A stretch of 64,000 nt of DNA, taken from Calycina herbarum. Taxonomy: Eukaryota; Ascomycota; Leotiomycetes; Helotiales; Pezizellaceae. Position 1 is the stretch's first letter, and each line of letters begins with the position of its first letter. Made by a program: the position numbers and the translations under genes. Below the pieces are notes generated by a model. That model worked only from the letters and a program-made list of their open reading frames with translations, was not told the DNA's origin and did no database searches. The stretch lies in assembly GCA_001414485.1 (NCBI GenBank), contig LLEY01000006.1, positions 186,001-250,000 on the forward strand, written 5' to 3'. Of the stretch, positions 1-10,124 are shown in pieces.

Positions 1-1148
1 GCTGCTTTACGGCCACCGCCTTCGAAGAATTATCCGCCTGCGATGATGGCGGGCACTTTATTTGCTTCCAATGTGTCAGACATTCTGTTAAGGAAGCCGT
101 ATTTGGCCAAGGATGGCAGCGTAATATCAATGTGGAAAGTGGGACCTTGCGGTGTGTAGCAGCAATGAGTGAGGAATGTAAAGGCTGCATCTCCCAGGAG
201 CTCATACGTCGAGCATTCGACGAAGACCCAAGCGAAAAGGATGTTGTCCGTAAACTCGATGAGCGCCTCGTCGAGGACAATCTTCTCAAAACTCAGCTCC
301 CGCTCATTCGATGTCCCTTCTGCAGCTATGCTGAAGTGGACGAACTATATCTCCCGGAATCCCAGCGAGCGTGGCGCGTGAAACGTGCTGGGAACTCTTT
401 TCTTTATACCCTCGTGATTTTAGTTTTAGGCGTTGGCATGATACCCTTCCTTTTACCGGTGTTTCTATTGTTTTCCTTTCTTTTTCTGCTCATTTCTTCC
501 CGACAGACCTTTGGTGATTTTGCGGTTGGTCACTTTAATGCTTCTCTTACTCGAATCCGGCGCAAAAAGCACGGGCTTAGGTTTCTCTGCCAGAATCTGG
601 AATGCGGACGAGCATCCTGTTTATCGTGCTCTAAAGCATGGACTGATATTCATATCTGCCATGAATCTTCCCTTTTAGCTCTACGAACCCAAGTCGAACT
701 CGCCATGTCGATGGCTATCAAAAGGACCTGCCCACGATGTAACACCTCCTTCGTCAAATCTTCCGGCTGCAACAAACTCACTTGCATATGTGGCTACCAA
801 ATGTGTTACGTATGTCGGAAGGATATAGGTAATGGAGAAGGGTATCGACATTTCTGCGAGCACTTCCGACCCAATGGTGGGAGGGGTTGTACTGAGTGTG
901 CTAAATGCGACTTATATCGTTGTGAGGATGACGATGTAGTCGTCAAAAAAGCCAAAGAAGAGGCAGAGAGACAGTGGATGGAAAAGGAAGGCACGGACTT
1001 GGGCGGAGATGAAAAAGTGAGAAAGGTTCTTGAAGAGAAATGGAAAAAAGATGGAGATGCCTCTTGGTGGGAAAGCAGGCGTTGGCAATGGGAAATTCCC
1101 GATGGGCAAAGTATGCTTGATGCATTCGTCGAGGCTGTGGTTGAGTGA
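1..1148 (+). CDS. RBR-type (RING-IBR-RING) E3 ubiquitin ligase, RNF216/TRIAD3-like, 5' end cut by window
   Basis: The frame is open from base 3 with no start inside the window, so the N-terminus lies upstream. RING1 is seen at once: an early Cys, then DGGHFICFQC (about 20 residues in), followed by a Cys-rich segment ending near CPFCSY. An IBR-like stretch follows (CQNLECGRASCLSC). RING2 has CPRC, then CNKLTC with the presumed catalytic Cys, then CGYQMCYVC and a His/Cys tail (YRHFCEHF). In RBR ligases RING1 binds the E2~ubiquitin and the RING2 Cys carries ubiquitin as a thioester before transfer to substrate. Between RING1 and IBR lies a very hydrophobic stretch of about 35 residues (roughly bases 395-505). 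It reads as one or two membrane helices, but could be an unspliced intron because a CAG acceptor sits near 507. The acidic/basic C-terminus looks coiled. It converges with SEH1. Confidence 0.85.
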   Translation, partial: CFTATAFEELSACDDGGHFICFQCVRHSVKEAVFGQGWQRNINVESGTLRCVAAMSEECKGCISQELIRRAFDEDPSEKDVVRKLDERLVEDNLLKTQLPLIRCPFCSYAEVDELYLPESQRAWRVKRAGNSFLYTLVILVLGVGMIPFLLPVFLLFSFLFLLISSRQTFGDFAVGHFNASLTRIRRKKHGLRFLCQNLECGRASCLSCSKAWTDIHICHESSLLALRTQVELAMSMAIKRTCPRCNTSFVKSSGCNKLTCICGYQMCYVCRKDIGNGEGYRHFCEHFRPNGGRGCTECAKCDLYRCEDDDVVVKKAKEEAERQWMEKEGTDLGGDEKVRKVLEEKWKKDGDASWWESRRWQWEIPDGQSMLDAFVEAVVE

Positions 1149-1450
1149 AATTTTACGTGTTTATATAGAAGGGATTAGGGGTGGAAAAGGACGTTTGCTT
1201 TTGGGTAACGGGGTTGGAAAGGCATGCATTACCAAATTGGGTACTTGATGAGATATCCGAAAGAACATGAATTGATATTAATCAATTATTTGTGACATCC
1301 TATGGTTGAGCACAACTATTCGCCATTGCCATTGGCAAGCTTGAAAATGGTCCCCCATCTGCCTGGCGCCTGTAACCGGTACCATTTCGTTGACTCAGGC
1401 GTATCGTACATTCAGTAAAAACCTGAGAAACTCTTCCCGGCAACCGACCC
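1149..1450. other. Convergent 3' region between the RBR ligase and SEH1
   Basis: About 300 bp with the stops of two convergent genes at its edges. I see no separate gene. SEH1's true C-terminus could extend into it if a further 3' intron exists, because the final residues of the SEH1 frame do not look typical. Confidence 0.4.
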
Positions 1451-2791
1451 TCAAAGTGGAAAAGGTTCGCTCCTACTCCTTGCCATACCCAACCCAGCAC
1501 TTCTATTCCATGCGCCACCGGGCCTACTTCTCCACAAAGTCAGTGTCCCATCGTCACCTGTTGATCCCAACACTTTGCCATCACCATCAAACTCAACACG
1601 CCACACCGGAGTTCTGTTTGTCTCTAATTGTGAGACTTCAGTCGCCAAGTGAGCCACCTCTCCATATTTACTATGAGCTTCTGGTTGTCGACCACCGCTC
1701 GCACCAGGTCTCGCATTTGCCAATCCAGCACCAATGCCAGATGGAACACTTCTTGAAATGTTGTCTGGTATTCTTTGGGTGTTGACAGCGACTCTTTCTG
1801 GGGTTCTGGAAAAATATTTGCTCCTGTCTTCCTTGTCGTCCTTGTGTGGAGTGGTGAGATGGAAGACTCGCACGAAGCCGTCTTTACAGGCTGTTGCAAC
1901 AATATCATACCCTCTCATATTTCCTGGTGCCCAGGCGACATCTCTCACCAGACCTTTATGGCCCTTCAGCTCTGCTGCATGATAGAGTTCCTTGGAGCTT
2001 GAGGAGCCAAGACTCACTGAGTGAGATATCTCTTTAGTTCGCCAGATAGTAGCCTTGTTCATACTGGCTACAATGATACTTAGGGCATCTCGCTGTACAC
2101 CTTGTCGAACAGCTTTGTAACAGGGCTCGAGATTTGGGTCGAAGGCTACCCTGAACGAAACTTCGTCCCCTCGGGCCGGCTTATCAGGTACATTGACTCG
2201 ATCGATCTCTGTCCAATTTTCCATATTCTCAGGCTCCTCATTCTCATAGACGATCAGACAGGCATTCCGATTGATGAGAGCAAGGTAGGTGTGTCGAGTC
2301 TCGGGATTGTGCTTCATGGCAAAGGAAAGGTATGGTGCTCGAGATTGAGGGGGAAGCTGCCAAACTGGTTTGTTATTGTGCGAATTGAAACGTCTGCCTT
2401 TATTTGGGGGAAGGGTCGGATCCTCAACCCAGAGCTTGAACTTGCCATCACTGCCAATGGAAGCTATGAGGTTTGGGTGCAGAGTTGGTGGAAGCCATTG
2501 TATCTTGATTTCCGAGTTAGATCACATGCCTTTTTATTTTATGAGCATTCTCACCTCGAGTATCTCCGAGTTATGAGCGCCCCAAGTATCACAGATATTC
2601 CATGAGCCATCCTTGTGTCGGTTGTACACCTTGATTTTGCCATCTACAGAACCAGATGCGAATCGGTTGCCGTAGTGGTTGAAAGCGGTCGCTTCGACCA
2701 TATCGCGGTGGCCATGTTGAAGGAGGACAAAGCCTTCTTGCTGATGGTTGAATTCCGTGTCGATGGGATCTGGATCCATCATTGGCGCCAT
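1451..2791 (-). CDS. SEH1: Nucleoporin SEH1 (WD40 protein of the Nup84/Y complex and SEACAT)
   Basis: Two exons: 2791-2555 and 2503-1451, with a 51-nt intron (GTGAGA...CAAG) that joins SEILE to IQWLPPTLHPN. The predicted protein is 429 aa. It is a beta-propeller of WD40 repeats: GHRDMVEATAFNHYGNRFAS and GSVDGKIKVYN near the N-terminus, then IGSDGKFKLW, LKGHKGLVRDVAWAPG and TACKDGFVRVFHL, and finally FDGDGKVLGSTGDDGTLTLW. The first blade and the spacing match SEH1 rather than SEC13. Seh1 is shared by the nuclear pore Y complex and the vacuolar SEA/GATOR2 complex that regulates TORC1. The low-complexity insert between the last blades is common in fungal homologues. The last 20 or so residues after TLTLW do not look conserved, so the 3' end may be mis-modelled. 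It is divergent from ALG7, with 278 bp between the starts. Confidence 0.88.
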
Positions 2792-3069
2792 ATCTAGACC
2801 ATGCGTGCTTTAAGATCGGTTGGTGAGTTGGAGAACATTGGGGGCGTGCTGAGATTGCGGGGTCTTCAGACAAAAGCAACAGGGAGCTGACGCGGGCGCC
2901 ACAGTTTATTTTGGATCTGAATTCGTGGCTTCTCAGCCTTCTCAAGCCTCGTCTGTTAAATAATGGCATGGCATAGCACAGCATTTATTGCCTTTCCAAC
3001 ATCACACCCTCACATGGAAATGAAGGATCATTAAACTCTGGCAGTTTTCTTTCTCTCCCTCACACAAGC
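2792..3069. promoter_or_regulatory. Shared divergent promoter region SEH1/ALG7
   Basis: 278 bp separate the two start codons, so both promoters must lie here. CT-rich tracts precede the ALG7 ATG. No specific factor site is recognised. Confidence 0.5.
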
Positions 3070-4532
3070 ATGGCCGTTCGCGCAACAATGTCGACTTCGA
3101 CATCGGCACTTTCCTTTACAGAGACCCTGAGTCTCCTCTCGCTCTCTCTCGCATGCTTCGCGGTAATCGCGAACACCTTTCAAGGCGATGGAGCCCCTCT
3201 GATCGCCTCTCTCGCATTTAGCGGAATCGCTTTCGCAAGTTCATATTCTATGATACGATGGCTCGGCCCAACATTTATGAAAGCTGGGTTGAAGGGGAAG
3301 GACATGAGCAAAATACACAAGAAGGAAATCCCCGAGACGATGGGTGCGGTGTGCGCGGTGGTTTATCTACTTGCCGTCACCGTCTTTATACCATTTCCTT
3401 TTTATAAAGATATTGTGGCAGCAACATCCGGTGGTGGGAATAGAGATGTGGTTCAGACGATTGAGAATGTCCAGACTGGCAGGTTTCTACATCGCTTTCC
3501 ACATAATAAGGTATGTTGGGAAGAAGCCAATGTCAAAGAGTCAGAAAATAACAAGAAACATAGTTGGCATCTTATTTATCCGCAATCCTTACTATTCAAT
3601 CCGTGTCTATCCTTGGAATTGGCGACGACCTTTTCGATATCCGATGGCGGCATAAATTCTTCATTCCAGGAATTGCTAGCATCCCCCTCCTCATCGTATA
3701 CTTTGTCGACTTTGGTGTGACACATATCGTTGTCCCAATCCCTTTGCGACCATATCTGGGAGAGCTGGTGCAACTGGGATTCCTATACTACCTCTACATG
3801 TTCGCCATTGCGATTTTCTGCCCCAACAGCATCAACATTTTGGCGGGAATCAATGGAATCGAAGTCTCGCAATCACTTGTGATTGCAGTCTTGTTGGCAC
3901 TGAACGATTGCTACTACCTCCTCAACCCCTATCCTCATCCAGCAACCGATTCCCATTTGTTCTCCCTTTACATGCTTCTCCCATTTATCGGGGTTTCGCT
4001 CGCATTGTGGTGTCACAATTGGTACCCCTCCAAAGTCTTCGTAGGAGATACCTACTGTTACTTTGCCGGAATGGTTTTCGCTGTTGTGGGAATCCTCGGA
4101 CATTTCTCCAAAACTCTGCTACTCCTCTTCATCCCACAAATCTTCAATTTCGTTTACTCCGCTCCCCAGCTGTTCCGTATAGTAGATTGCCCCCGTCACC
4201 GGTTGCCTCGTTTCAACAGTCGAACAAATCTCATGGAACCGTCGGTAACAGAATGGCAATATCCTCCCAAACCAATTATTTCCGTATTCTTGAAATTACT
4301 GCACCAATTTCATTTATTACGGGTGACGACAAATGAAGAAGGACGGATAATGGAGAGCACAAATTTCACGCTTTTGAATTTGTGGTTGGTGTGGTTTGGT
4401 CCTAAGCGGGAAGATAAATTAGCGATGGAGATTTTGATCATGCAAACGGTAGTTGGATTTTTTGGATTGTTTATTAGACATAATTTCGCCCTGTTGTTAT
4501 TTGAGAAGGACAACTTGAATGGGATTGTATGA
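3070..4532 (+). CDS. ALG7: UDP-GlcNAc:dolichyl-phosphate GlcNAc-1-phosphotransferase (first step of N-glycan assembly)
   Basis: Two exons, 3070-3510 and 3564-4532 (53-nt intron, GTATGT...CATAG), give a 469-aa polytopic membrane protein, the usual size for Alg7/DPAGT1. The enzyme transfers GlcNAc-1-P from UDP-GlcNAc to dolichyl phosphate at the ER and is the target of tunicamycin. Family signatures are visible: KDMSKIHKKEIPETMGAV near residue 80, GDDLFDIRWRHK just after the intron (the conserved Asp-rich and Trp-Arg block), CPNSINILAGINGIE, and HNWYPSKVFVGDTYCYFAGM (catalytic/uridine-binding loop). About ten hydrophobic helices alternate with these loops. The start ATG at 3070 has a second Met seven residues in. 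It is divergent from SEH1. Confidence 0.95.
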
Positions 4533-4968
4533 TAGGGTAGATTGTATATAGAAACTCAACATGAGAGAATTCCGTAGACTTTGAGACTCTCAGCATTCCA
4601 AATCATGCTCTTTATAAGGAATGGAAAAGTCCAGCAAATTTAAAGCAACGGAGATACGCTTAGGAAAAAGAGCAATTCAGTAACTGTGGACTTGATTGTC
4701 TTGGATACCCTTTGTCAGTAGCACTTGCCTTGTCTGATCAACCGCGCGGCTATACGCTTCTAAACTAAAATTAACAGGGGTCGCGTCGTTGAAAAGCTCG
4801 GTGTTCTGCTCGCCGGACGCACGCTTCTTCTTGTTGATTCTAAACAACAAACAACCTTTTTTGGTTACCACCAAACCAACCACAACTCTACTACTCTACT
4901 ATTCTACACGCACTTGCTACGAATACTATCATCTACACCGCTCTCATCCACAAGTACACTTCTTCGAG
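4533..4968. other. ALG7 3' flank and ASF1 promoter/leader
   Basis: 436 bp without a supported gene. Pyrimidine- and AC-rich leader sequence precedes the ASF1 ATG at 4969; the small ORFs here are not supported. Confidence 0.4.
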
Positions 4969-5979
4969 ATGTCGGTCGTATCACTTTTGGGCGTCAACGT
5001 CCTCAACAATCCAGCCAAGTTTGGTGATTCTTATCAATTTGAGATCACCTTTGAATGCCTGGAGACCTTGCAGAAGGGTACGTCGCACCGCATGTTCTCG
5101 CGTTGATTCCAACGCGTAGAAGTCGTTTCCTAACACTCTTTCTCTAGATCTCGAGTGGAAGTTGACCTACGTTGGCTCTGCTACCTCGTAAGTATTGTCC
5201 CTCCCCCACTTGGAGCCCCAAACTAATTCTCTACAGCGATGAGCACGACCAAGAGCTAGATTCTCTCCTCGTTGGACCGATCCCAATTGGAGTGAACAAG
5301 TTCATCTTCGAGGCCGATCCCCCAAACACCACACGAATCCCGGACGCAGAGATCTTGGGCGTTACCGTGATCCTCCTCACTTGTGCCTACGACAGCAGGG
5401 AGTTTGTGCGAGTTGGATACTATGTCAATAACGAGTATGACTCTGAGGAGTTGAATGCCGACCCACCACCAAAGCCAATCTTGGAGAAGGTCCGCCGCAA
5501 CATTTTGGCAGAGAAACCAAGAGTTACTCGATTTGCTATCAAATGGTTCGTCTTTACAAGCATTATTTTTAGGTTACTGCTACAGTGACTAACTTCACTT
5601 TAGGGACTCTGATGCCTCTGCTCCTGCCGAATTCCCACCTGATCAACCAGAAGCCGATCTCACCGCCGACGGAGACCAATATGGTGCTGAGGAGGCCGAA
5701 GATGAGGAGGAAGAGGTCGTTGCTGAGGCTGCCGCCGATCCAGATGCAATGGTCCAAGATGGTGATATGGCCGTAGACGCTGACCCCGCCGCTGCTGGTG
5801 AAGAGGACGAGGACGCTGGTTCCGAGGATCTTGAGGCCGAGAGCAGTGGAAGTGAGGACGAAGAGCTCGAGGAAGAAGAAGAAGTTGAGGGTGAAGCTGA
5901 CGAGGCAATGGACATGGATGGCGTTGAGAAGCCAGCAAACGGCGCTGCACCACACACGGATGCCGTCATGGCTCATTGA
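4969..5979 (+). CDS. ASF1: Histone H3-H4 chaperone ASF1
   Basis: Four exons: 4969-5077, 5148-5187, 5237-5545 and 5604-5979. All introns are GT-AG and preserve frame; the product is 277 aa. The N-terminal ~155 residues are the immunoglobulin-like core: [20 protein letters not shown], then [23 protein letters not shown], the [19 protein letters not shown] block, and VGYYVNNEY. These residues contact the H3-H4 dimer and HIRA/CAF-1. The rest is a long acidic tail (runs of Glu/Asp such as [14 protein letters not shown]), typical of fungal Asf1 and thought to tune histone binding. Asf1 delivers H3-H4 for nucleosome assembly and for H3K56 acetylation in the nucleus. Assignment is secure. Confidence 0.97.
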
Positions 5980-8726
5980 GATGATGATACCCACGCCGAT
6001 ATATGCCTGAGAGTACCTAGATTTGAACAACTAGGATGGAGTTCCATATTACATCGACAGCATAACCTAATGAGAAAAAAAGAAGACATGATTTTCCTTG
6101 GAAGTTCTTATCCCCTTTGTTTGCTGCAAAAAGTGAGCGTGCGTTTGGAATGGTGCCTCCATTCCTAGTGGAAACAACTTCTTCACTCATATCACTTTCT
6201 CTCACTCACGTTAACAGAAAAGATGTTTTTTTCTACATTTTATGTTTAGGGTGTGTTTTTGCTGTATGTATCATCATCTCTCAAATTCCAGAAGGTTCCC
6301 TTTGATCTATTAGGGTTGGCATTCAGACCTACGTAAACCAGTTGGTTTAGGTCGGACTCAGTACAAGCTTCACAAAGTAAACCCTACCCTTGACCAGGCC
6401 ATCATCTCAGTACACAACTTCTTACTGGAGAAATAATAGAAGAACTTTAGGATATTTTTCTTTTCTTTCTCCTGGTCTTTTTGAATAGCACTCTATATTA
6501 TCCTAGAGTTCTGAAGTAACAGAGACGTAGAAAACAGCTCTGTAGGCTGACTTACAATTTACTTATTACCTAGTTTAAGATTAGATACAGAGTTATAGAC
6601 ATAAGAACACAATAAGGATGTTTCTTCACATTGTGGAAATTCTAGATTTATTTATATTCTGAGTGCTGTGTTTTATATCTGGATAAACAAAAGTTGTAAA
6701 GTTATTATTTTGCTTATGAAAAGATTAATAGTGTCTGTCTACATCGTTACTGGAACTGGGGTGAAATGTATAGTTAGAGCATTGAATTTAATATATCGGG
6801 TTATATAAATGAACTGTTGCACTATTGAACCATTGAACTTTAAAGAAGGAAGATGGTACTTCCCTGGTTTTCACGACCTTTTTATTTAATTATTACACTC
6901 TTCACTTCTCAAGGACTGAGTAATGATATTTGAAGACAAGCGGGCTTAACATGAGAACAACAACCCTTAGAGTTGTGAAGTATAAGTAAGAACAACTCCA
7001 AAAAGGAGAAGAGAGGTTTTTTGAGAGGTGAACTCTCCAGTCGATCTATGCTACTTGGAGACTTTTATCCAAGTAGCTAGAATGCTTCTACTTTGAGATG
7101 AAAGACCAAATTCGTACAGTGGGACTTATATTGATCTGGTGGATCATTTTTAGTTTTCTTTCACTCGTAGGTTTGGAATAAGTGGATCGGTGTTGGTAGT
7201 TTCAAAAGAGACTTGTCTTTTTTTTTTAATAAATGTTTTTGTGTTTTGTTTTGAGGAATTGGGGCTGTTTACTGAATCTATTGCTTTCGACTTGCCTTCA
7301 ACTAAACCTATTCAATGAATGAGGTTCTCGTGAGATGGGACATACCATTTTAAATTCTGCTTATAACAACCCAAACACTCATAGTAATCTCCTCTTCGGA
7401 AATCCAAATAACTCGGCTTCCATCTCAAACCTTGGGGGGAAATAAATCATCGGTAAACGCCCTCTGGATTTACCCAATCTCTCAACCTCTGTAAATTGGA
7501 GTTGTATTTACAGAAGCTTTCCAAGATATTACTTTGAGATCCAATCCCGTCGTAGCCTCCTTCGTTCGTATATGATTTCTTATTCGTGGTCTTAGAGCGA
7601 TGAATCTTCTGTTCGATGTAATCGGTTTTTTGGTGTTGATGGGAAGGATGAGGACCGTAGTGAATAGTTTTGTTAGAAAGGTTGTCTATGCAAATCGTTC
7701 CTAACATTATCTTGTGGCCTTGGACGGGTTGGAACCGAGAGATGGACTCATGTTGCCAGCGTTGTTGAAGTGGACGTGGGTTTTTGTTCGCGAGCGAGTA
7801 GAAGATAAACCGAATATTGTCTCGGAAACTGGATGTCTAGTAATAGAACCTGTATCGAAGATTGACAATCTCCATATCCATATCCGAGTCCTTCCGGAGT
7901 TGAATGTCATCGTTCAACATTGGTGTAATTCAAAATTGAATCAGCGAAGCGAAAAGAACCCCCCTCCAACGGTACTTGAATGGTGGGGGATTGTCGATGA
8001 TGAGATGAAAAGAAGTTGAAGGTATTCTGATGGATCTAGATCAGAAGATTGTCGCCCGTGCAACACAACACAACGAGTGTCTGAGCTTGAGCTTTATCGT
8101 ATCCATCGTACTCGCGATCTACCAATAGACTTGCCTGGTTCATGGGGTTGCATGAATATCACGTGGATATAAATTCTGTGCTGACTTGCGACCTCCGATT
8201 GCGCTTCATGGTTTGCGACACGGTAAGGTGAGGCATTCGTGGAATCGTTGGCGTTGGTCGAACAAGACGTGTAGAATGGATTCTTCAACATCACAAAGGC
8301 ATTGTGTATGTTGGTGTCTCGGTGAGGGAGGTTGGAATCAACGCGCCAAGGGCTGTTGATAAGAAGACTCGAATGCTGGACTGGGCTAGACTGGGCTTGC
8401 ACTGGCCCCAATCCTATTCGCGGAAGCTAAGCTAGGTAAGAGACTAGCGTTAGCGCGTCTTCCAGGCAGAAACCAAATCAACCAGCGAGCCAGTCTGCAA
8501 GCTTCTTGGTTGGAAGTGCACTCAGGACTGCGCTACGGAGTACTAGTACCCAGCCGGCATATGTTGGCATCATTAGTTCACGCCTATTGCACCAATAGTA
8601 AGGCACGTCCTGAGCGAGGCCGCTTTTCGGGCCGTGAAATAGCTTGACTCCTTGTACTGGACAAGGTACCTAAATACTAAACACTACACTCCCCAGGACG
8701 AGTGGAGAGTTGAGCGCATTACGGAC

Positions 8727-8798
8727 GAGGTGCTGGGAGGTGCTGGGAGTGGGAGGTGCTGGGAGTGTGGGAGGTGCTGGGAGTGTGGGAGGTGCTGC
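8727..8798. repeat. G-rich minisatellite
   Basis: Tandem copies of a roughly 18-nt unit built from GGGAGGTGCTGGGAGTGT, with about four imperfect copies. The repeat gives a CWECGR peptide repeat in one frame, but there is no reason to think it is translated. Confidence 0.85.
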
Positions 8799-8899
8799 AG
8801 GAGAGTCCCGGCCCGTCTTTGGGTGGGCGTAATTGGTGAAGCAGGCTTGTGGTGGTGGTGGGATGCCCCAAGTAGTGGGTGGGTGGCCTGAATTGCGCT

Positions 8900-8975
8900 G
8901 TGGTGGTGTCCTGGTGGTGTCCTGGTGGTGTCCTGTAGTGTCCTGATGGTGTCCTGTAGTGTCCTGATGGTGTCC
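8900..8975. repeat. Minisatellite, ~11-nt unit
   Basis: Repeated TGGTGGTGTCC units, degenerating into TGTAGTGTCC and TGATGGTGTCC variants. It lies about 100 bp from the G-rich minisatellite. Confidence 0.85.
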
Positions 8976-9060
8976 CTAGACTGCCCCAGACTGCTGATTT
9001 TCGTCATCATTTAGTGGTTTAATGGTTTAATGGACTACTTGTAACCTACCAACCTACCAG

Positions 9061-10124
9061 TAATCCTCAGCTCCCACCACATGAAGGTCGACCCTCAATC
9101 CTTTCCTTTCCCATCCCCCGCAACCCAACCCAACGCAAATTGCTACCTGTCCTATCCACTGCAAGGTTCAAGATCAGCAGAATCAGAGACTGAACCCCTC
9201 AGTGTTCGAGGTCAAGGTCCAGTCTCTCTCAACATGTCGCACTCACAATAAACACTCACCCAGCGAGATGGGCATCTCATATATATCTATCTACTGACCT
9301 CTTCTCTCAGCCTCGTTTCTTGCCCGCCAGGCCTTGGGTGCATGAGGAATTTGCCATGGGCAGACTTCAACCCTTCAACCCTTCAACCCGCACGCAGGCT
9401 CAGCTGCATTGCAAGCCGAGTGCACTGCTCCTGCACTTGCACTTGCGGCCTCTCTCGTCGGCCCAACCGTTTGCGGTACGGCGTGCCGCTTTAACATCCT
9501 CCTCCTCCTCTTCCCTCTTCCTTTCTTGAAGCCAGTCGTCGACAGAAACCCCCTCTCTTCTTCGCTCTTACAATCACAATTTCATGCAACTACCCTTCCG
9601 AGAGTCTGCCAGAAAAGACAACTCCCCCACCCACCATCCACAAACTCGAGACGACACCATAATATCGACGCGTCGTGAATTCTACCAGCACGAACCCAAC
9701 AGCCCTCCTGCCGGCAGACATTGTTCTCTTCCTTCCCCAGCGTCGCCTCCACCGATCTGGAAAACCCTTCAATCCGCTCACCAGCGCACTGCAGCTCTTT
9801 ACACGACGACTCGAGCCCTTGGACACATACCAGACCTCCATCCGACTCATCCAGAGCGTGTCCTGAGGGTGTTGAGCCTCGCCATCGCTCGTCTGCCACC
9901 CGCTGCCTCGTCCGCGCTGTGAACACACCTCGACCATCTGCCAGGTCCATGTTCTGCGGCAACAACTGATGACAGGTACAGTCGGGATTGATCGTTCTTC
10001 TCGCTTTGCGACAACCCTTTCGATCGAGTCGCGGCCGTCTTCGTCATGCGACTCAGGCCCAGGAATCTGTGAACTCACCTTTGTCCCTTTACTCCATCAG
10101 CCACCTGGAGGCTCTTGCTAGATT
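9061..10124 (+). promoter_or_regulatory. Promoter and long 5' leader region of the SET3-like gene
   Basis: About 1 kb that is CT- and AC-rich, as in leaders of large fungal regulatory genes. It contains a short CTTCAACCC triplication (9365-9389). A possible leader intron runs from GTACAG near 9974 to CTAG just before the ATG, but nothing proves it. No additional gene is supported. Confidence 0.35.

Larger units (their letters stand above)
5980..9060. other. Gene-poor, AT-rich intergenic block
   Basis: About 3 kb without a supportable gene. From about 6060 to 7440 the sequence is strongly AT-rich with long T and A runs, stop codons in all frames and no long ORF; it resembles decayed or RIP-affected DNA, though I could not match it to another repeat here. 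ORFs at 7447-7707 (-) and 7714-8019 (+) show no recognisable motif and are doubtful. From about 8400 onward the base composition is more balanced and two minisatellites occur (listed separately). Confidence 0.5.

Noticed and set aside
7447..8019. Two adjacent ORFs (86 aa minus, 101 aa plus)
   Set aside because: No motif, no supporting exons, next to AT-rich decayed DNA.
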